This document shows positions 7,436-14,629 of a stretch of DNA of 20,643 bases, one piece after another (position 1 is the first letter of the stretch; every line of letters starts with the position of its first letter). Source of the stretch: Chloroflexi bacterium UBA4733 (GTDB lineage Bacteria > Chloroflexota > UBA4733); contig DHIZ01000038.1 of NCBI GenBank assembly GCA_002404055.1, forward strand, positions 1 to 20,643. The letters run 5' to 3'. Under the pieces are notes generated by a model. It made no database searches, was not told the origin of the DNA, and worked only from the letters and a program-made list of their open reading frames with translations. A program made the position numbers and the translations under genes.

Positions 7436-8902
7436 TTATCCCTGAGAGTACTTCAGCAGCAACTGGGTGCCCTCCAGTTCCGCATCGGCCAGGGCCTGCT
7501 TCGGTGTCTTTTTGTTCTGATAGGCCGCTTGCAGTTCGGCGCCAATCTTGTCGGTTACCTCCTCGTAGCCAACGAAAATCGGGATCGGCTGCGTGTCCTT
7601 GCGCTGCGCCTGCTCGATCACCACCTTCCAGTTGGGATCGGTCGAGTAGGGCGGCTTCTGCCAGTTGGCCGTGCGCACCGGCAGGTAACCGGTGGTCGAA
7701 TTCCAGGTAAGGTCGCTCTGCTCACTGCCGATCCAGGCCAGCGTCTGCCAGACCTGGTCCGCATACTTCGTCCCCTTGAAGCCCCCGACATTGTTACCAC
7801 CGATGATCACCGAGCGGTTGTCCGCCTTCAGCGCCGGCAGGAGGTGAGTGGAATACTTGAGGGTCGGCGCTGACGTCGGATAGGCGGCGGTGACCCAACA
7901 GCCGTTGTGCCACTGACCGATTTTGTCGTTCTCCACGACCTTGTTGGTCGATATCCCTGGTGGCAGGCAGACTTTGTACTTCCAGATGAGGTCGGTCTGG
8001 TAGGTCAGCGCCGTGATACCCGCGTCGCTGTTGAAGGCCAGCTTAGAACGGTCGGTGTTGGTGAATGCGCCGCCAGCCTGCCAGAGCAGCGGAATGAAGT
8101 CCCAGGTGCCGCTTTGCGAGGCGCCATAGTCGTAGAGCATGTAACCCCACTGTTGCTTTGCCGGGTCGGTCAACTTCTGGGCATTCGTCACCTGCTCGTC
8201 CCAGGTCTGCGCCGGCTGCAGCCCTGCCTCCTTCAACAGCGTGTCGTTGACGAAGTAGTCCTCCACGAAGGTCGTAAAGGGCAGCGAGTAGGTCTTGCCC
8301 TTCCAATGGGCGGAATCCCAACGCGCCGTGCCGTACTTTTCGCTCGTGATGTCCTGCTGCTTACCGAGATAGGCGTCCAGGGGCAGCAAGACGCCGCGCA
8401 CGGCGAACTCCGGGCTCCAGTAGTCTTTGATCCGGGCCAGATCGGGTCCGGTGTTGCCGGCCAGCGCCGTCACCAGCTTCGTAAAGAGATCCTGCCAATC
8501 ACCCAGCGACGTGATCTGAATCTCTTTAATCCCAGCAGCCGTTTGGTACAAGCCGGGCAGCACCTTGCCGGTGAGCACGTCGGCTTGCACCTTGCCGCCG
8601 ATGATCCACATTTGAAGGGTCTGCCCGTTCGCGGCCGCGGCCGCCGGCGCTGTGGCGCTGGCGGTGACGACCGTCTTCGCCGTGGAGATAATGGCGGTGG
8701 TCGTGCTCGTTGCCGTTGCCACGCTGCTGCTGGTGGATGCCTTGGCGGCCGTGCTGTCGACAGCCGTGGTCGTCGCCGTCGTGCCTCCCCCGCAGGCGGC
8801 GAGCAGGGGGATGCCGAGAGAGGCCACGAGCAGGCCGGCGCCGCGCCGTACTAGCTGCCGACGGCTGATCGCACCGTGATGGGGATATTGCTCACGTTCC
8901 AT
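7436..8902 (-). CDS. ABC transporter extracellular solute-binding lipoprotein (family 1)
   Basis: This is a 488-residue protein. The N-terminus reads AISRRQLVRRGAGLLVASLG then IPLLAACGGG, that is a twin-arginine-like motif, hydrophobic core and lipobox with Cys37. A Thr/Ala/Ser-rich linker (about 40-85) precedes the binding domain. Inside are LGDWQDLFTKLVTALAGNTG, PDLARIKDYWSPEFA, LPFTTFVEDYFVNDTLLKEA and the C-terminal KKTPKQALADAELEGTQLL, all usual for sugar-type family-1 binding proteins. The start at 8902 is preferred over upstream in-frame codons because the lipoprotein signal begins soon after it and AAAGGA lies about 11 bases before. No permease or ATPase gene is adjacent; it sits alone between the SDR and the amidohydrolase genes, so it must borrow membrane components or feed a distant transporter. 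Confidence 0.93.
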   Translation of the reverse strand: MEREQYPHHGAISRRQLVRRGAGLLVASLGIPLLAACGGGTTATTTAVDSTAAKASTSSSVATATSTTTAIISTAKTVVTASATAPAAAAANGQTLQMWIIGGKVQADVLTGKVLPGLYQTAAGIKEIQITSLGDWQDLFTKLVTALAGNTGPDLARIKDYWSPEFAVRGVLLPLDAYLGKQQDITSEKYGTARWDSAHWKGKTYSLPFTTFVEDYFVNDTLLKEAGLQPAQTWDEQVTNAQKLTDPAKQQWGYMLYDYGASQSGTWDFIPLLWQAGGAFTNTDRSKLAFNSDAGITALTYQTDLIWKYKVCLPPGISTNKVVENDKIGQWHNGCWVTAAYPTSAPTLKYSTHLLPALKADNRSVIIGGNNVGGFKGTKYADQVWQTLAWIGSEQSDLTWNSTTGYLPVRTANWQKPPYSTDPNWKVVIEQAQRKDTQPIPIFVGYEEVTDKIGAELQAAYQNKKTPKQALADAELEGTQLLLKYSQG

Positions 8903-9052
8903 CGCTGCCGTGGTCCTTTCACTGCATGTGACGCCAACGCCTGGCGGCCGGTGAGGCAGACCTGCTTTTCTGCCTTTCATCAAGACCTACCGGACGTTGT
9001 CGCCGTGAGTGTAGCAGGAAGCACGGGCCGGTATTTCGCACCCTATGGCTTT

Positions 9053-9817
9053 TCACTGTAACAGTTGCACGCCGCCGCAGACGGGGATCTCCACTCCGGT
9101 GACGAAGTTGGCGAGGTCGGATGCCAGGAACAGTACGGCGCCGGCAACGTCGTCGGGCGTGCCGAGGTGACCGAGGGGGGTACGCGCCGCGGTGGCTGTG
9201 CGTCCGGGCAACGTGCCCGGACCGTGGCGCTCGACCGGTATCCAGCCGGGCGAGACGGCGTTGACGGTGATGTTGTCGGGGCCGAGGTCCACGGCTAGCG
9301 CCTGCGTGAAGCTGTGTAGCGCGCCTTTCGCCGTGCTATAGGCGGCCATGCTGCGCGGTAAGCCGTGCAGCGCCATGGAGAGGATGTTGACGATGCGGCC
9401 CCACTTGCGCTCCCGCATGCCGGGGGCGACGGCGCGGCAGGCGAGGTAGGCCGCGCGCAGGTTGAGGTCGAGGATGCCCTGATAGGCTGCCCAGTCCAGT
9501 TCCAGCGCCGGCCCGAGCCGTTCTTCGCGGCCGACGTTATTTACCAGGATGTCGATGCCCCCCAGGCGCTGCTGCACCTCGGCCATGGCGTGTTCCACCG
9601 CTGCCGCGTCGTGGAAGTCGCCGCCGACGGCGACAGCACGTCCACCGCCGGCTTCGATCTCCTTGACGATCACGGCGGCGCGCTCGCCTCCTTCTACGTA
9701 GTGGACGGCCACCGCCGCCCCGGCGGCCGCGAACCGGCGCACCATGGCCGCGCCGAGGCCCCGGCTGCTGCCGGTGACGAGGGCGGTCCTACCTGTCAGG
9801 TCGATGTTGATCGCCAT
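9053..9817 (-). CDS. Short-chain dehydrogenase/reductase (SDR, classical, 3-oxoacyl reductase-like)
   Basis: This is a 254-residue classical SDR. The cofactor loop is TGSSRGLG (15-22), followed by NNVG (93-96, usually NNAG), Asn119, Ser147 in NILSMAL, and the catalytic pair Tyr160 and Lys164 in YSTAK. The NAVSPGWI and FVTGVEIPVCGG segments are the usual end of FabG-like proteins. All catalytic residues are present. The start at 9817 is chosen because GGGGAGA lies directly before it; the 32-residue upstream extension does not look like protein. It follows the aminotransferase by 96 bp on the same strand, so the two may act in sequence on an amino alcohol or keto compound. The specific substrate is unknown. 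Confidence 0.93.
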   Translation of the reverse strand: MAINIDLTGRTALVTGSSRGLGAAMVRRFAAAGAAVAVHYVEGGERAAVIVKEIEAGGGRAVAVGGDFHDAAAVEHAMAEVQQRLGGIDILVNNVGREERLGPALELDWAAYQGILDLNLRAAYLACRAVAPGMRERKWGRIVNILSMALHGLPRSMAAYSTAKGALHSFTQALAVDLGPDNITVNAVSPGWIPVERHGPGTLPGRTATAARTPLGHLGTPDDVAGAVLFLASDLANFVTGVEIPVCGGVQLLQ

Positions 9818-9913
9818 TGTTCTCCCCTTGCTTCTTGTCGGTTGCAACGTCCGGCGCGTTTCGTCAATCAGCGGCCTGACCAGCCGCCCGTAGCGCCGGA
9901 GGTCACGCATCAC

Positions 9914-11215
9914 TCACCCGTGATCGCCGGCCGCTGCCGCTACGGCGGCACAGAAGATGTCAGTCATCTCGTCGAGTTCGGCCTCGCTCGTGACCAGCGG
10001 CGGGGCCAGCAGCAGGTGCTCCTCGCGGGAGCGCGTGATCAAGCCACGGCGGCGCGCTTCGACGAGGGCCCGTGCTGCGATGCCGCTGCCGGCGCGAAAC
10101 TGTACAGCAGCCATCATGCCGAGTCCGCGTACCTCCACCACGTCGGGGCGCCTCTTTAATGCGGTCAGGGAGTTGAGCATGCGACGGCCACTCGTTGCAG
10201 CGCGCGCCACCAGCCCCTCTTGCTCGATGATCGCCAGGTTGCGTAGGCCGACCGCGCAGCAGGTGGGATGGCCGGAGTAGGTGTAGGCGTGCATGAAGCG
10301 CTCCTGCGCCTCGGCGCGCATCTGGGCCCGGATGCGCTCGCTGAAGATGATCCCGCCAAGCGGCAAGTAGCCCGAGGTGACGCCTTTGGCGAAGGAGAGG
10401 ATGTCCGGCGTGACGTTCCAGTGCTGCAGTCCCCAGTACCGTCCGGTGCGTCCGAAGCCGGTGATGACTTCGTCGGCGATCAGCAGCACCTCGTAGCGGT
10501 CGCAGATGGCGCGCACCTGGGGGAAGTAGTCGTGCGGGGGCGGCATGACGCCCGCCACGCCCTGCACCGGTTCGGCGATGAAGGCGGCGACTGTCTCCGG
10601 TCCCTCAGCCAGGATATGCGCTTCCAACGCCTCGGCAGACATTGCCGAGACCTGACTGAAGCCGGGCGGGAGCGGGCCGAAGTGGGTCCAGTAGGCCGGC
10701 AGGCCGGTGGCGGCCATCGCCCCCATGCCGACGCCGTGGTAGCCGCCGCTGCGAGAGATGATCTTAATCTTGTCCGGTCGTCCCCGCAAGCTCCAGTAGA
10801 AGCGCGCCAGCTTGAACGCCGACTCGTTCGATTCGGCGCCGCCGGTGGTAAAGAAGACGTGGTTGAGGTCGCCCGGCGCCAACTCCGCCAGGCGAGCCGC
10901 CAGCCGGATAGCCGGTTCGTTGCCGAAGCCGACGTAGTTGTTGGCGAAGGCCAGCGTCGCCATCTGGTCGGCGGCGGCGGCGGCCAACTCGCGCCGCCCG
11001 TGCCCGACATTGACGTTCCAGAGGCAGGAGAGGCCGTCCAGGTAGCGGCGGCCGTCGGCATCCCAGAGGATGGCGCCCTCGCCGCGGGCCAACACCACCG
11101 GCTCCAGGTGATCGGCGTCCAACTGTTGCGGGTGGATCTGGTGCGCCCGATCCAACGCGCCGAGTTCATCGGAACGCGTCGTGGTGGCGGTGGCGGCGCT
11201 TGTTGCCTCCGGCAT
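9914..11215 (-). CDS. Class III (PLP-dependent) aminotransferase, omega-amino acid:pyruvate type
   Basis: This is a 433-residue fold-type I PLP enzyme. Landmarks are WNVNVGHGRREL (66-77), FFTTGGAESNESAFKLAR (121-138), the Tyr/His of SGGYHG, AEPVQGVAGVMPPP, the cofactor Asp248 in LIADEVITGFGRTG, and the Schiff-base Lys277 in SFAKGVTSGYLPLGG. The layout fits omega-transaminases that use pyruvate, such as beta-alanine or putrescine transaminases. The ATG at 11215 is chosen because GGGAGAGG lies eight bases upstream; two earlier in-frame ATGs (11275, 11242) add low-information sequence and lack such a site. It is the first gene of the minus-strand catabolic run. It would transfer an amino group from an amine or beta-amino acid to a keto acid in the cytoplasm. 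Confidence 0.93.
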   Translation of the reverse strand: MPEATSAATATTTRSDELGALDRAHQIHPQQLDADHLEPVVLARGEGAILWDADGRRYLDGLSCLWNVNVGHGRRELAAAAADQMATLAFANNYVGFGNEPAIRLAARLAELAPGDLNHVFFTTGGAESNESAFKLARFYWSLRGRPDKIKIISRSGGYHGVGMGAMAATGLPAYWTHFGPLPPGFSQVSAMSAEALEAHILAEGPETVAAFIAEPVQGVAGVMPPPHDYFPQVRAICDRYEVLLIADEVITGFGRTGRYWGLQHWNVTPDILSFAKGVTSGYLPLGGIIFSERIRAQMRAEAQERFMHAYTYSGHPTCCAVGLRNLAIIEQEGLVARAATSGRRMLNSLTALKRRPDVVEVRGLGMMAAVQFRAGSGIAARALVEARRRGLITRSREEHLLLAPPLVTSEAELDEMTDIFCAAVAAAAGDHG

Positions 11216-11341
11216 CTCGTTTCCCTCTCCCGGTATCGCCATAGATTGGTCATTGTGCTGTGACGCGACAGCCATAGGCTAGCACAGTTGGCTGGGGGCC
11301 GGCTGCCGTACGTGACTATGCCCAGGGCCTTGAGGGGAAAG

Positions 11342-11761
11342 TTAGGGGTGTACCTCGGACGGTAAGCGGTCGAGGATGGCGTCGTACACCGCCCGGCCGG
11401 TGGCGAGCGCTCCCTCTCCTTCCTGCAGCGTTATGTCAGTGGGGTCGCCGGGATAGCGGAAGGCAAAGGCGTATTCAGTCAATTCAGCGGCGCGCCGAAG
11501 CAAGGACTGGAGGGACGGGTCGATCTCGACGCGTGCCTGACCGACTTCGACGAGGATATGGGCATTGCGAAGTGACCGACATTGCCAGGTCAAGACCACT
11601 TCATGGATTTCTCGGCCAGTTGTTGGGAGTAGAACGCCGTGTCGGACGTAAGACGTAAGAGGTGCCTGGGCCAAGAGGTGGTATTCACCGGCGCGCAGAT
11701 CATCGGCGGCATTAAGGAACCAGGCGCGGGTTTCGCCAACGTGCGCGGGGTCATTCGGCAT
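11342..11761 (-). CDS. HEPN-domain protein (HepT-like toxin), core helix scrambled by compensating frameshifts
   Basis: This 139-residue reading frame starts at 11761, overlapping the MNT gene by 11 bases. The beginning (ETRAWFLNAADDLRAGEYHL) and end (LTEYAFAFRYPGD) are typical of HEPN proteins. The middle is not: residues 35-54 read LTSYVRHGVLLPTTGREIHE. At this point a 7-bp tandem duplication (11646-11659) shifts the frame. The displaced frame carries the expected helix DTAFYSQQLAEKSMK, and a second slip near 11590-11604 restores the frame at LTWQCRSLRNAHILVEVG. The protein is therefore full length but lacks the family's conserved QQxAEKxxK helix and is probably inactive. HEPN proteins of such pairs are RNases acting as toxins. 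Start choice rests on family length and the overlap. Confidence 0.75.
   Translation of the reverse strand: MPNDPAHVGETRAWFLNAADDLRAGEYHLLAQAPLTSYVRHGVLLPTTGREIHEVVLTWQCRSLRNAHILVEVGQARVEIDPSLQSLLRRAAELTEYAFAFRYPGDPTDITLQEGEGALATGRAVYDAILDRLPSEVHP
11646..11659. repeat. 7-bp tandem duplication inside the HEPN gene
   Basis: ACGTAAG occurs twice head to tail (11646-11652 and 11653-11659). Removing one copy puts the HEPN-like residues DTAFYSQQLAEKSMK in frame with the gene's N-terminus, so the duplication is the likely cause of the first frameshift. Confidence 0.9.
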
Positions 11762-12101
11762 GCAGTAAAGTCCCCTCGCGCAATATCGTCGCGGGCAGGG
11801 AAGCCCGTAGGTGACGGCGGCTATCAAACTGCCTGTTCGTCCAAACCAGGACGTCGGCGGCGGCGGCGGTGCCCCAGAGGCGCTGGTAGGCGAGCCGGCT
11901 TCGACGGCGTTCGGGCGGCGACTCGTCGGGTACAACGACCATCAGGTCGTAGTCACTATCCGGCCCATCGTCGCCACGCGCCTTGGAGCCGAACAGGTAG
12001 ATGCGCTCCGGTTGGTAGGCGTCGACCAATCGGCGCACGATCTCAGCCAGCACCGGGTCGTGGATCAAAACGGCGACTGGGGGCGCCGCTGCCGTGTCCA
12101 T
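11751..12101 (-). CDS. MNT-type nucleotidyltransferase-domain protein (MntA-like antitoxin of HEPN/MNT pair)
   Basis: This is a 116-residue minimal nucleotidyltransferase. The signature GSx10DxD is complete: Gly38-Ser39 in LFGSKARGDDG followed by Asp50 and Asp52 in DSDYDLMVVV. The segment DPVLAEIVRRLVDAYQPERI before it is the family's usual N-terminal helix. Proteins of this type pair with HEPN toxins; characterised MntA members modify the toxin with AMP. The ATG at 12101 has GAGGGGG about six bases upstream. The gene overlaps the HEPN gene by 11 bp in the standard antitoxin-first order. Because the HEPN partner looks broken, this gene may be an antitoxin left without its toxin. Confidence 0.88.
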   Translation of the reverse strand: MDTAAAPPVAVLIHDPVLAEIVRRLVDAYQPERIYLFGSKARGDDGPDSDYDLMVVVPDESPPERRRSRLAYQRLWGTAAAADVLVWTNRQFDSRRHLRASLPATILREGTLLHAE

Positions 12102-12235
12102 AGGTCCCCCTCAGGCGAGCACTGCTACCATGGCGTTATCCTGACGCATGGCGGCGGCGAAAGCAAGAGCGGGCTCGACTCGGCGTTTGAGAAACGGTAG
12201 GGTACACGCATGGGCTGTGAGGACGGACGAGCGAT
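12102..12235. promoter_or_regulatory. Divergent promoter region between two toxin-antitoxin-like modules
   Basis: These 134 non-coding bases separate the minus-strand MNT/HEPN pair from the plus-strand DUF4258/YgiT pair. Both promoters must lie here or overlap the gene starts. I see no convincing -35/-10 pair or clear operator palindrome, so the call rests on gene arrangement. Confidence 0.4.
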
Positions 12236-12550
12236 GTGACTGACAGGCTGGAGACGATTCGACTTCAGGCTAGAACCGAGACGGTTCGCGTCACGCAGCA
12301 CGGCCAAGGAGCGATGGATGAAGAGAACATCACGCTTGACGACATTCTCCAAGCGACCATTACTGGGATCATTCTGGAGGACTACCCGACGCATCGACGT
12401 GGTGCATGTTACCTATTCTATGGCAGGAATGACGCCGGACGCCATCTGCACATCGTCTGTACGACCGCCCTGTCATCCCTGGTTATCATTACTGTGTACG
12501 AGCCACTACCGCCCAAATGGGCCACACCAACTCAACGGAGGGTGCCATGA
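12236..12550 (+). CDS. DUF4258-domain protein, putative toxin
   Basis: This is a 104-residue protein. The DUF4258 pattern is visible: VRVTQHGQGAMDEENITLDD (17-36), the turn GIILEDYPTHRRG, then YLFYGRNDAGRHLHIVCTT and the ending VIITVYEPLPPKW. The usual arginine-containing stretch after the His is partly changed (AMDEENI). The domain is associated with small RelE/MqsR-like toxins, mostly by genomic context. A GTG start at 12236 is the most upstream choice with a weak GAGGAC before it; no better site is seen. The stop overlaps the next gene's start as ATGA (12547-12550), which couples it to the zinc-finger partner in toxin-first order, as in MqsRA. Confidence 0.8.
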   Translation: MTDRLETIRLQARTETVRVTQHGQGAMDEENITLDDILQATITGIILEDYPTHRRGACYLFYGRNDAGRHLHIVCTTALSSLVIITVYEPLPPKWATPTQRRVP

Positions 12551-12786
12551 ATTGCAGCATTGACGATTGCCCCGGGGCATATGAGCATCGGGAAGTTGTA
12601 CATACGGTGCGCCAGGGCGTCCGTATCCTGGTCATTGATCACGTCCCGGCCGATGTCTGCGATATCTGCGGCGATGTCCTTTTTGCGCCGGATACGGTCC
12701 GCCGCATTGAAGTTCTGCGTCGGAGCACGACCATGCCAGCGCGCACCGTGCCCCTCTATGAGTTCGGCCAGAAGGCGTCTGCCTGA
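12547..12786 (+). CDS. YgiT-type zinc-finger protein, putative antitoxin
   Basis: This is a 79-residue protein. It has two Cys pairs: Cys3-x4-Cys8 followed by PGAYEHREV, and Cys38-x2-Cys41 in DVCDICGDVLF, matching the YgiT/MqsA N-terminal zinc domain. The first pair is spaced by four residues, where CxxC is usual. There is no C-terminal helix-turn-helix as in full MqsA, so it resembles the short YgiT-only partners of DUF4258 proteins. The ATG at 12547 follows GGAGGGT by four bases and overlaps the DUF4258 stop. It likely binds and silences its partner. The insertion sequence begins 53 bp after its stop codon. Confidence 0.85.
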   Translation: MNCSIDDCPGAYEHREVVHTVRQGVRILVIDHVPADVCDICGDVLFAPDTVRRIEVLRRSTTMPARTVPLYEFGQKASA

Positions 12787-12832
12787 CCACATCGCCTCCT
12801 CGTCAACCGCGCGATCTCCGACCGGCATAAAG

Positions 12833-12839
12833 AGACGCA
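12833..12839. repeat. Target-site duplication, left copy (AGACGCA)
   Basis: The seven bases directly outside the left inverted repeat are identical to the seven directly outside the right one (14047-14053). Confidence 0.9.
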
Positions 12840-12857
12840 GAGAGCATTTCCTAACTC
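12840..12857. repeat. IS terminal inverted repeat, left
   Basis: GAGAGCATTTCCTAACTC pairs with the inverted right end with one mismatch. The transposase stop codon (12856-12858) falls inside it. Confidence 0.92.
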
Positions 12858-13967
12858 ATGCGAGGCCCTCCCAGGAATGGGCGAGGACGCGTTTGGGGGA
12901 GCGGATGAGGTCCAGGCGGCCGGCGTCGGAGGCGGCGAGGGCGACGATGACGATCCCGGCATAGGTGAGGGCGACGCGAGCGGCGATGGCGGACCAGCCG
13001 GTGATGGGCGGGCGTTGCAGATGGAAGAACAAGAAGACGCGGCCGAAGAAGCGTTCGATGCTGGAGCGCTTGCCGAGTTCGTAGAGCGTCCAGGTGGGTG
13101 GGAGGCAGGAGCGGTTCTTGGTGCGCTTGGGGTTCCAGGGGCGCTGACGCGGAGCGGCCGTGCCGTGGCGCCCAAGGTCGTATGGATCCAACGGATGAGG
13201 GCAAGGCCCCAGTAGGCGGCGTCGAGGCGGACGAGGCGAGGGCGCAGGGCGTAGAGTTGGAGCGCCAGGGTCAGCAAGCGTTGGGCGAAAGGGGCGTCGT
13301 GGGCATTGGCCGGCCAGAGCAGGAACAGGATTGGCAGGCCGGAGCCCCGGCAGAGCAGGGTATGCACGCGGAAGCCGCGCAGGAAGCGGCTGGGATGCTG
13401 GGCAGGAGCGTGACCGATCGCCGCATCTGGATCACTCTTCCGCCAGGCTTTGATCGGGGCGCTGTCGATAATGAGGTCCCGGCCGCTGATGATCCGGCGC
13501 CGGATGGCTTCCCGCACGGCCACGACGAAGAGCAGTTCGCAGGGCGGCGCCCCTGCTCGCGCCGCTCGCTTCCATTGCTGGGAGGCGCAGGGGACGCGCA
13601 GCCGGCCCATGGCGTCCCGGGGCAGCCCACAAGCCGCCGCCAACTCCGGCCAGGCGACCAGCCAGTCGTGCATGTCTTGATAGGAGAGCCGCCAGAGCGT
13701 GCGCAACAGCGCAATCAGCAGCAGCGACGCCTCCTGATAGATGATCGGCGCCCCGCCAGGTCCCTTCGGCAAGGCCGACGGGCAGCGCTGGCGCGCCAAG
13801 GCGACTGCCAACTGGCACAGCGCCAACAAGTGAAACGTCACGACCAGCGTCAGTGCGCTGACATGCAGATCGGGACCTCGGCGCGCCACCGCCCGCTGGT
13901 ATGCTGGCGGCGCGTCGACGCCCGCAGGGCGGCCGTGGACCGTGCCAAGACACGGGGCAGGAACCAC
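12856..13967 (-). pseudogene. DDE transposase split by a -1 frameshift (degenerate or programmed)
   Basis: The first part reads from a GTG at 13967 (GAGGAGG seven bases upstream) through SYQDMHDWLVAWPELAAACG, the first catalytic Asp in LIIDSAPIKAWRKSD (about residue 168) and the second in VRLDAAYWGLALIRWI (about 249). After HTTLGA the protein turns to low-complexity sequence. The -1 frame then carries the true C-terminus: PWNPKRTKNRSCLPPTW, the third catalytic residue Glu (13054-13056) in SSIERFFGRVFLFFHLQRPP, and the end SPKRVLAHSWEG. The shift lies roughly within 13135-13175, which contains a CCCC run. All three DDE residues survive. I see no classic A6G-type slippery site, so a point indel is as likely as programmed frameshifting. 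Confidence 0.85.
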
Positions 13968-13974
13968 GGGCAAC

Positions 13975-14009
13975 CCTCCTCGCCAAGGGAACAAGACTTG
14001 GCGAGGAGG
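13975..14009 (-). promoter_or_regulatory. Hairpin that can sequester the transposase ribosome-binding site
   Basis: CCTCCTCGCCAAG (13975-13987) and CTTGGCGAGGAGG (13997-14009) form a perfect 13-bp stem with a 9-base loop. In the minus-strand transcript the 3' arm contains the GAGGAGG that serves the GTG start at 13967. Other insertion sequences use such structures to block translation of read-through transcripts; that role here is inference. Confidence 0.7.
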
Positions 14010-14028
14010 AGCCTACATCATCACCCGC

Positions 14029-14046
14029 GAGTTAGGAAATGCCCTC
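14029..14046. repeat. IS terminal inverted repeat, right
   Basis: GAGTTAGGAAATGCCCTC is the reverse complement of the left end apart from one base. Confidence 0.92.
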
Positions 14047-14053
14047 AGACGCA
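14047..14053. repeat. Target-site duplication, right copy (AGACGCA)
   Basis: Identical to 12833-12839 and directly adjacent to the right inverted repeat. Confidence 0.9.
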
Positions 14054-14187
14054 TCCAAATTTGCTGAGGGAATACGGGGACTAGCCGACTGGTCGATTAT
14101 CTGGTACAGTGGCGACACAGGACGCAGTGTCGGCGTCCGGCACGAGCCAAAGGCGGCTCGTCCACAATGTAGTGGAGAAGGAAACCC

Positions 14188-14577
14188 ATGGCCAGAATCG
14201 AAACCACCCCCCAGTCGCTCATCGTCTACATCACCGGGCTGGACCGCATGCTCACCTTCCGGGGCTCGCTCGAGGTGCCGATGGCGAACGTCCTGAGCGT
14301 GGAGTACAACCCGCAGGACACCCAGCGCGAACTGGACGCCTTCTGGAACGAGACCTTTATCCCCGGCGCCGTTGCCCCCGGCAAGTCGCTCGTCGGTACC
14401 TTCACCGAGCATGGCGACCGCATCTTTTGGGACGTCCACCACGCGGACCGCGCCGTGACCGTGAACCTCACGCACCATCGCTACGCGAAGGTCATCGTCG
14501 AAGTGGCGAACCCGGAGCAGACCGTTCGGGAAATTCAAGAAGCGATGAGCGTCAAGTCACCGGTCCTCGTCCGGTAG
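14188..14577 (+). CDS. Small conserved hypothetical protein (possibly PH-like fold)
   Basis: This 129-residue protein is not recognised as a named family. The start ATG has GGAGAAGG a few bases upstream. The sequence alternates short beta-like stretches (SLIVYITGLDRMLTF, KSLVGTFTEHGDRIFWDVHH, RAVTVNLTHHRYAKVIVEV) and ends in a helix (PEQTVREIQEAM), which resembles small PH-like or beta-barrel proteins of Actinobacteria and Chloroflexota. It has no signal peptide or membrane helix. It stands alone 134 bp after the insertion sequence and 52 bp before a binding-lipoprotein gene. Function unknown. Confidence 0.8.
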   Translation: MARIETTPQSLIVYITGLDRMLTFRGSLEVPMANVLSVEYNPQDTQRELDAFWNETFIPGAVAPGKSLVGTFTEHGDRIFWDVHHADRAVTVNLTHHRYAKVIVEVANPEQTVREIQEAMSVKSPVLVR

Positions 14578-14629
14578 GTCGTGGCGTCGTCGCCGATGGC
14601 CTTTGGGTATAGGTAAAGGGGGCGGCAGG

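Larger units (their letters stand above)
12840..14046 (-). mobile_element. Insertion sequence, 1207 bp, IS4/IS5-like DDE element with complete ends
   Basis: Both ends and the target duplication are visible. The left end is GAGAGCATTTCCTAACTC (12840-12857) and the inverted right end is GAGGGCATTTCCTAACTC (14029-14046), 17 of 18 identical. Flanks are the 7-bp direct repeat AGACGCA. It carries one minus-strand transposase region split over two frames and a hairpin before the transposase start. A perfect duplication suggests a fairly recent insertion. DDE motifs and length fit the IS4/IS5 groups; the exact family and name cannot be given without a database. It sits between the YgiT-type gene and a small conserved gene and interrupts no visible reading frame. 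Confidence 0.93.

Noticed and set aside
8950..8975. Possible terminator stem AGGCAGA/TCTGCCT after the SDR region
   Set aside because: The stem is only 7 bp, is not followed by a T tract on the minus strand, and lies between co-directional genes, so it is too weak to call.
10268..11263. Long open plus-strand frame of 331 codons
   Set aside because: It mirrors the aminotransferase gene, has no recognisable domain and no ribosome-binding site.
13098..14084. Plus-strand frame of 328 codons over the insertion sequence
   Set aside because: It runs across the transposase antisense and crosses the right end of the element; no domain is visible.
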